From positions 186,001 to 250,000 of the forward strand of contig NZ_VFIL01000010.1 in the NCBI RefSeq assembly GCF_007858285.1: DNA of 64,000 nt, given 5' to 3'. This document shows positions 58,091-64,000 of this stretch, piece after piece. Origin of the DNA: Pseudomonas brenneri. Its GTDB lineage: Bacteria > Pseudomonadota > Gammaproteobacteria > Pseudomonadales > Pseudomonadaceae. The position numbers were made by a program, and so were the translations under genes. The notes under the pieces are model-generated. The model was not told the DNA's origin and did no database searches. It saw nothing but the letters and a program-made list of their open reading frames with translations. Each line of letters opens with the position of its first letter. Positions within the stretch are counted from its first letter, which is position 1.

Positions 58091-59011
58091 CTATGGCTTG
58101 GCTTTCAAACTCCTCCAGAGCTTGCTCACCACCGAGACCAGCGCCAGAACCACCGCCCCGGCAATGACCCCCGCGATGGCATTGAGCAAGGTTGGCATCA
58201 ACCAGGTGATCCCCCCAATACTCTGGCTCACGCTCTCAATCCAGTGATACACCACCGGTACGCCATGGGTCAGGATGCCACCACCGACCATGAACATCGC
58301 TGCGGTGCCAATCACCGAGAGGCTTTTCATCATGTACGGCGCGGCCCGCAGAAGCCCGTTGCCAATATCGCGCACCAGTTGGCCAGGCTTTTGCGCCATC
58401 CACAGGCCCAGGTCATCGAGTTTGACGATGCCGGCCACCAAACCATAGACCCCCACGGTCATGACCAGAGCAATGCCCGACAGCACGATCACTTGCTGCA
58501 TCAACGGTGCATCGGCCACGGTGCCCAGGGTGATGGCAATGATTTCTGCCGAGAGGATAAAGTCGGTGCGGATCGCGCCCTTGATCTTGTCTTTCTCAAA
58601 CGCCACCAGGTCCGTTGCGGGATCGGCCACCGCTTCGACCAACTGGGCATGCTCGGCCTGATCGTCCGCCTTGCTGTGCAGGAACTTGTGCGCGAGCTTT
58701 TCAAAGCCTTCAAAGCACAGATAGGCACCGCCCAGCATCAACAACGGCGTGACCGCCCACGGTGCAAAGGCGCTGATCAGCAACGCGGCGGGGACCAGGA
58801 TCAGTTTATTGACAAACGAGCCCTTGGCGACGGCCCATACCACCGGGATTTCCCGCTCGGCGCGCACGCCAGAGACTTGCTGGGCATTGAGCGCCAGATC
58901 GTCCCCCAGCACCCCGGCGGTTTTCTTGGCGGCCATTTTAGTCATCAAGGCCACATCGTCGAGAACGGCCGCAATGTCATCAATCAAAACCAACAAGCTG
59001 CTTCCTGCCAT
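58091..59011 (-). CDS. DUF808 inner-membrane protein (YedI-like)
   Basis: A 306-residue protein. It starts [21 protein letters not shown], the DUF808 signature, continues with [20 protein letters not shown], and has about six hydrophobic helices in the C-terminal two-thirds ([26 protein letters not shown] in pieces; [23 protein letters not shown] in pieces). Function is unknown; a transport role is often guessed. It is convergent with the AT-rich gene to its left, 165 bp away. Confidence 0.92.
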   Translation of the reverse strand: MAGSSLLVLIDDIAAVLDDVALMTKMAAKKTAGVLGDDLALNAQQVSGVRAEREIPVVWAVAKGSFVNKLILVPAALLISAFAPWAVTPLLMLGGAYLCFEGFEKLAHKFLHSKADDQAEHAQLVEAVADPATDLVAFEKDKIKGAIRTDFILSAEIIAITLGTVADAPLMQQVIVLSGIALVMTVGVYGLVAGIVKLDDLGLWMAQKPGQLVRDIGNGLLRAAPYMMKSLSVIGTAAMFMVGGGILTHGVPVVYHWIESVSQSIGGITWLMPTLLNAIAGVIAGAVVLALVSVVSKLWRSLKAKP

Positions 59012-59145
59012 GAATCGGACGTCCTTAATGTGGGATATTTCTCAGCATAGCGTGGTACAAGGCGTCACGGGCACATTCTTGAGGCTCGCGGATCGCCGGT
59101 GCTACCATGCGCAACCGCCTGTCCTGGCAAGGAATCATCTGGTCT

Positions 59146-59751
59146 ATGAGCACCATTCGCGAGCGCAACAAAGAACTGATCCTGCGGGCTGCCAGCGAGG
59201 AGTTTGCCGACAAGGGCTTCGCCGCGACCAAAACCAGTGATATCGCCGCCAAGGCCGGGCTGCCCAAACCCAATGTCTATTACTACTTCAAGTCCAAGGA
59301 CAACCTCTACCGCGAGGTGCTCGAAAGCATCATCGAGCCGATCCTGGCCGCTTCCACGCCCTTCAATCCGGATGGCGATCCCAGGCAAGTGCTGAGCGGC
59401 TACATCCGCTCGAAAATCAGCATCTCCCGCGACCTGCCGTTTGCCTCAAAAGTGTTCGCCAGCGAAATCATGCACGGCGCACCGCACCTGAGCCCCGAAC
59501 AGGTGGAACAGCTTAACGCCCAGGCCAAGCACAACATCCAATGCATCCAGAGCTGGGTAGATCGCGGCCTGATCGCCGCCATTGACCCCAATCACCTGAT
59601 GTTCAGCATCTGGGCGGCCACCCAGACCTATGCCGATTTTGACTGGCAGATCTCAGCGGTCACGGGCAAGGCCAAGCTGGATGAGGCCGATTATGAAGCG
59701 GCGGCGCAGACGATTATCCGGTTGGTGTTGAAGGGGTGTGAGCCGGACTGA
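59146..59751 (+). CDS. TetR/AcrR family regulator (RutR-like C-terminal domain)
   Basis: A 201-residue repressor. The N-terminal HTH reads LILRAASEEFADKGFAATKTSDIAAKAGLPKPNVYYYF in pieces (helix-turn-helix with YYYFKSKDNLY), and the C-terminal domain with FASEIMHGAPHLSPEQ and SIWAATQTYADF resembles the YcdC/RutR type, which binds pyrimidines or purines. It may regulate the divergent DUF808 gene (134-bp spacer) or nucleobase/glyoxylate genes nearby; neither is shown. Start 59146 (MSTIRERNKEL) fits the family. Confidence 0.9.
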   Translation: MSTIRERNKELILRAASEEFADKGFAATKTSDIAAKAGLPKPNVYYYFKSKDNLYREVLESIIEPILAASTPFNPDGDPRQVLSGYIRSKISISRDLPFASKVFASEIMHGAPHLSPEQVEQLNAQAKHNIQCIQSWVDRGLIAAIDPNHLMFSIWAATQTYADFDWQISAVTGKAKLDEADYEAAAQTIIRLVLKGCEPD

Positions 59752-59770
59752 TAGACCGTGGTGTGGCCAA

Positions 59771-59868
59771 GATTCGCGAGCAAGCCCGCTCCCCCATTTG
59801 GATCTGCGCCAGACACAGATTGTATGAACACCGCAAAGCCAATGTGGGAGCGGGCTTGCTCGCGAATG
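59771..59868. repeat. REP inverted pair upstream of the RAYT gene
   Basis: ATTCGCGAGCAAGCCCGCTC at 59772 and TGTGGGAGCGGGCTTGCTCG up to 59868, with about 55 bp between them; GCTCCCACA ends point inward. Confidence 0.92.
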
Positions 59869-59962
59869 CGCCCTCCCAGACACATCCCGCCAAAAGCCTG
59901 CCCATCAGCCTCAGACTCCCCGATCTAGCCTCTCAAGACCCCATCTGAAGAGAGGCAACGGA

Positions 59963-60421
59963 ATGCCTGATCGAGCCACCTCACACCGCCTACGCATTGG
60001 CCGGTTCAACGAAACCAACCGCACCTACCTGATCACCACCAACACCCACGAACGCGTGCCGATCTTCAGCGACTTCTACCTGGGACGCCTGGTGGTCTGG
60101 CAGTTCAGGCTCGCCCACTATCAAGGGCTGGCGCACTCCCTGGCCTGGGTGGTGATGCCCGACCATTTCCACTGGCTGATCGAACTGCAAAAAGGCTCGC
60201 TGGGTGACTTGATGTGCCAGGTCAAATCCAAAAGCACTCGATCAGTCAACGGCGCCACTGGCCGCAAGGGTCGGCTTTGGCAGACCAGCTTTCATGATCG
60301 CGCGCTGCGCAAGGAAGATGACCTGGTGAAGATGGCCAGGTATGTGGTGGCCAATCCATTGAGGGCGGGATTGGTGGAGAGGGTTGGCGACTATCCGCTG
60401 TGGGATGCGGTTTGGGTATAG
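59963..60421 (+). mobile_element. REP-associated tyrosine transposase (RAYT)
   Basis: A 152-residue single-strand nuclease of the IS200/IS605-like Y1 HUH superfamily, domesticated to mobilise or maintain REP elements. The HUH motif is in VVMPDHFHWLIEL, the catalytic tyrosine in MARYVVANPLRAG, and FHDRALRKEDDL plus the WxAVWV C-terminus are RAYT hallmarks. REP pairs lie on both sides (59771-59868 and 60443-60491), the standard genomic setting. All motifs are intact, so it is probably active. The gene is unrelated in function to its neighbours. Confidence 0.93.
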
Positions 60422-60442
60422 ATGCAAGACCGAGTCGCCGCT

Positions 60443-60491
60443 TTCGCGAGCAAGCCCGCTCCCACCATGTGGGAGCGGGCTTGCTCGCGAA
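60443..60491. repeat. REP pair downstream of the RAYT gene, near-zero spacer
   Basis: TTCGCGAGCAAGCCCGCTCC followed at once by its reverse complement; 23-base arms with about 3 bases between, a perfect cruciform. Confidence 0.95.
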
Positions 60492-60515
60492 GAGGCCCTC
60501 CCAGTCACTACAAAA

Positions 60516-60956
60516 TCAAGCACTCACCCCCGCATCCGCCAACAACCCCACCCCCTCGATCGCACTGATCGCGCACTGCTCATCAATATCCGACGTATCC
60601 CCACTGATCCCGATCGCCCCCAGCACCAACCCCGCCTGATCGCGAATCAACACCCCACCCGGCGCCGGCACTACACCGCCCTGCCCCAGGCTGTTCAAGG
60701 CGGCAATAAACGCCGGTCGCTGCTGTGCATCCAGTGCCAGCAAGCGCGAGCCTTTGCCCAGGGCAATCGCGCCCCAGGCCTTGCCGATGGCAATTTGCGG
60801 GCGCAGCAGGCTGGCGCCGTCTTCTCGTTGCAGGGTGATCAGGTGCCCGCCGCTGTCGAGCACCGCGATGGTCAGCGGTGCAGCGGCAATGGTGCGGCCT
60901 GCGGTGATGGCCTGGCTGACCAGGTTGACTGCGACTTTCAAGGTTAAAGCGCTCAT
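60516..60956 (-). CDS. GlcG/HbpS-family protein
   Basis: A 146-residue cytosolic protein of the GlcG (DUF336/HbpS) family: LTIAVLDSGGHLITLQREDGAS in pieces, ALGKGSRLLA and GGVLIRDQAGLVLGAIGISGDTSDIDEQCA in pieces. Members are found next to glycolate/glyoxylate, glycerol or propanediol genes and some bind haem or cobalamin. Here it diverges from gcl across a 267-bp region, so a glyoxylate role is inferred. Start 60956 (MSALTLKVAV) is the family start; 34 upstream codons are ignored. Confidence 0.9.
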   Translation of the reverse strand: MSALTLKVAVNLVSQAITAGRTIAAAPLTIAVLDSGGHLITLQREDGASLLRPQIAIGKAWGAIALGKGSRLLALDAQQRPAFIAALNSLGQGGVVPAPGGVLIRDQAGLVLGAIGISGDTSDIDEQCAISAIEGVGLLADAGVSA

Positions 60957-61048
60957 GGGTGCCGTCCTTATTTTGTTATTGAGAAAGCCTGGGGGCTCTG
61001 ACTGATCAGAAGCCTGATACGACAAATAGATCACAATAGATTTATTTT

Positions 61049-61058
61049 TTGTATACAA
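61049..61058. promoter_or_regulatory. TTGTATACAA palindrome, copy 1 (GlcG side)
   Basis: Perfect 10-base palindrome TTGTATACAA, 93 bp from the GlcG-family start. The type is common for GntR-family repressors. In P. putida a regulator called GclR controls gcl, but whether it binds this sequence is not known to me. Confidence 0.6.
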
Positions 61059-61186
61059 TTTTTCGAAACATACGCACCATACGTCGAAATACTCCCTGCA
61101 AAATGCCTTCCGACGAATGCACAGACGCTAGAACAAAATGGATTGACCTGCGCTGCTCGCCGTGAATACACTTTGACCCAACCGAC

Positions 61187-61196
61187 TTGTATACAA
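61187..61196. promoter_or_regulatory. TTGTATACAA palindrome, copy 2 (gcl side)
   Basis: Identical palindrome 27 bp before the gcl ATG and 138 bp from copy 1. Two copies of the same 10-mer in a 267-bp divergent region suggest paired operators, with possible looping. Confidence 0.62.
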
Positions 61197-61223
61197 TTAC
61201 AAAACGCAAGAGGCACCAAAACC

Positions 61224-62999
<1,776 letters not shown>

Positions 63000-63007
63000 T
63001 GACTGCA

Positions 63008-63032
63008 CGTTCCCGCGTCCGACGCGGGAACG
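63008..63032 (+). terminator. intra-operon hairpin between gcl and hyi
   Basis: Stem CGTTCCCGCGT / ACGCGGGAACG with loop CCG, then CTTTT, 8 bp after the gcl stop and 18 bp before the hyi ATG. It could be a leaky terminator or an mRNA-stabilising stem. Confidence 0.65.
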
Positions 63033-63049
63033 CTTTTGAGGAGATTCCC

Positions 63050-63832
63050 ATGCCGCGTTTTGCCGCCAACCTGTCCATGCTGTTCACCGAGCAGGACTTC
63101 CTAGCCCGCTTCAAAGCCGCCGCCGACGCAGGTTTCAGTGGTGTGGAATACCTGTTCCCCTACGAGTTCAGCTCCGCCGAAATCAAGGCGCAGCTTGACG
63201 CCCACGGCCTGACCCAAGTGCTGTTCAACCTGCCGGCCGGTGACTGGGCCAACGGTGAGCGCGGCCTGGCCTGCCACCCGGATCGGGTCGAGGAGTTCCG
63301 TGCCGGCGTCAACCTGGCCATCGCCTATGCCCAGGTGCTGGGCAATACCCAGATCAACTGCCTGGCCGGCATCCGTCCACAAGGCCTGGATGACGCTAGC
63401 GTCGAAAAAACCTTCGTCGCCAACCTCAAGTACGCCGCCGACAAGCTGCAAGCGGTGGGTATCAAGCTGGTGATGGAAGCGATCAACACTCGCGATATCC
63501 CTGGTTTCTACCTGAACAACACGGCGCAGGCCCTGGCGATCCGTGAACAGGTGGGCAGCGCCAACCTGTTCCTGCAATACGACATCTATCACATGCAAAT
63601 CATGGAGGGCGACCTGGCCCGCACCATGGCAACGCACCTGGATCAGATCAACCATATCCAGTTGGCGGACAACCCCGGGCGCAACGAGCCGGGCACGGGC
63701 GAGATCAACTATCGCTTCCTGTTCGAACACCTGGACCGCATCGGGTATCAGGGCTGGGTGGGCTGCGAGTACAAGCCGCTGACCACGACCCAAGCCGGTC
63801 TTGGCTGGCTCAAGACCCATAACGCGATCTGA
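63050..63832 (+). CDS. hyi: hydroxypyruvate isomerase
   Basis: Interconverts hydroxypyruvate and tartronate semialdehyde. The 260-residue TIM-barrel enzyme of the AP-endonuclease-2 family begins MPRFAANLSMLFTEQDF, with GFSGVEYLFPYEF and the metal-site segments VMEAINTRDIPGF, QYDIYHMQIMEGD and GCEYKPLTTT. AGGAG precedes the ATG. The gcl-hyi-glxR order is that of Pseudomonas. Confidence 0.96.
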   Translation: MPRFAANLSMLFTEQDFLARFKAAADAGFSGVEYLFPYEFSSAEIKAQLDAHGLTQVLFNLPAGDWANGERGLACHPDRVEEFRAGVNLAIAYAQVLGNTQINCLAGIRPQGLDDASVEKTFVANLKYAADKLQAVGIKLVMEAINTRDIPGFYLNNTAQALAIREQVGSANLFLQYDIYHMQIMEGDLARTMATHLDQINHIQLADNPGRNEPGTGEINYRFLFEHLDRIGYQGWVGCEYKPLTTTQAGLGWLKTHNAI

Positions 63833-63848
63833 CCAACACCATAAAAAC

Positions 63849-63938
63849 CTGTAGGAGCTGGCTTGCCTGCGATGCAGACACCTCGGTGTATCAGGCATAC
63901 CCAGGTGAAGCCATCGCAGGCAAGCCAGCTCCTACAGG
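63849..63938. repeat. REP inverted pair between hyi and glxR
   Basis: TGTAGGAGCTGGCTTGCCTG at 63850 and its reverse complement up to 63937; the same GGCTTGCCTGCGAT variant as at 6961-7051, with the spacer again containing CCTCGG. Confidence 0.92.
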
Positions 63939-63983
63939 GGGCAGTGCACAACCTGCATAACGAATAAAAAGAGGATTTTGATC

Positions 63984-64000
63984 ATGGCTAAAATCGGCTT
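63984..64000 (+). CDS. glxR: start of 2-hydroxy-3-oxopropionate reductase (tartronate semialdehyde reductase)
   Basis: Only MAKIG and one partial codon are in the window, after an AGAGGA ribosome-binding site. The sequence matches the N-terminus of Pseudomonas GlxR, and the position after gcl-hyi supports it. The enzyme reduces tartronate semialdehyde to glycerate. Confidence 0.7.

Noticed and set aside
59771-60491. CRISPR-like array of repeats near the RAYT gene
   Set aside because: Units are inverted REP pairs, not direct repeats with regular spacers, and no cas gene is present.

Overview
The window is a chromosomal segment of a fluorescent Pseudomonas (P. fluorescens group). The evidence is the GC-rich coding, the gltA | sdhCDAB-sucAB-lpd-sucCD arrangement, fabAB, many GCGGGCTTGCTCGCGA-type REP elements with a REP-associated transposase, and a gcl-hyi-glxR start at the right edge. 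No rRNA, tRNA, prophage or CRISPR array was seen. Nearly everything is ordinary core genome; one small AT-rich island near 56-58 kb stands out.

Layout. 1-9 kb: the end of an unknown protein, an alpha/beta hydrolase, a chemoreceptor that reads through into the convergent hydrolase gene, a MocR-type regulator, two oxidoreductases, pyrF and an AI-2E family permease. 9-16 kb, all on the minus strand: a DUF4892 protein, two overlapping alpha/beta hydrolases, a hotdog thioesterase, an acyl-CoA ligase, sixA, a DUF4389 membrane protein and gpsA. 16-21 kb: a tight operon of TonB-dependent receptor, periplasmic binding protein and hybrid histidine kinase, which looks like a dedicated sensing module. 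21-23 kb: fabA-fabB, with a palindrome upstream resembling FabR/DesT operators. 23-35 kb: a second chemoreceptor, DUF3859, amidohydrolase, OsmC, pirin, dienelactone hydrolase, htpG, two PaaI-type thioesterases, a small alanine-rich lipoprotein, DUF599 and brnQ.

35-48 kb holds the TCA-cycle block: on the minus strand sdhCDAB, sucAB, lpd, sucCD; on the plus strand gltA, diverging from sdhC across a 364-bp region in which a sigma70-like promoter can be read for each direction. Then come actP with its DUF485 partner, a lone glycine-betaine-type binding protein, a membrane-anchored GH17 enzyme, a small membrane protein, and a secreted alpha/beta hydrolase translationally coupled to mlaA (outer-membrane phospholipid trafficking).

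56.0-57.9 kb is the most interesting part. Two unfamiliar genes share a domain with the motifs GRPxGDxR and GDWSxxNxxPESRAxAxY: one copy in the first protein and two in the second. A perfect hrp box (GGAACC-N16-CCACGTA), the promoter of the type III secretion sigma factor HrpL, lies 84 bp before the first gene, and a degenerate one precedes the second. Both proteins have Ser/Thr-rich, charge-poor N-termini without a Sec signal. The best reading is a pair of previously unnamed HrpL-controlled type III effectors or associated proteins on a transferred island. The secretion apparatus itself is not in the window.

58-64 kb: a DUF808 membrane protein, a TetR regulator, a RAYT transposase between REP pairs, and the glyoxylate module (GlcG-like protein, gcl, hyi, start of glxR) with two TTGTATACAA palindromes in the divergent control region.
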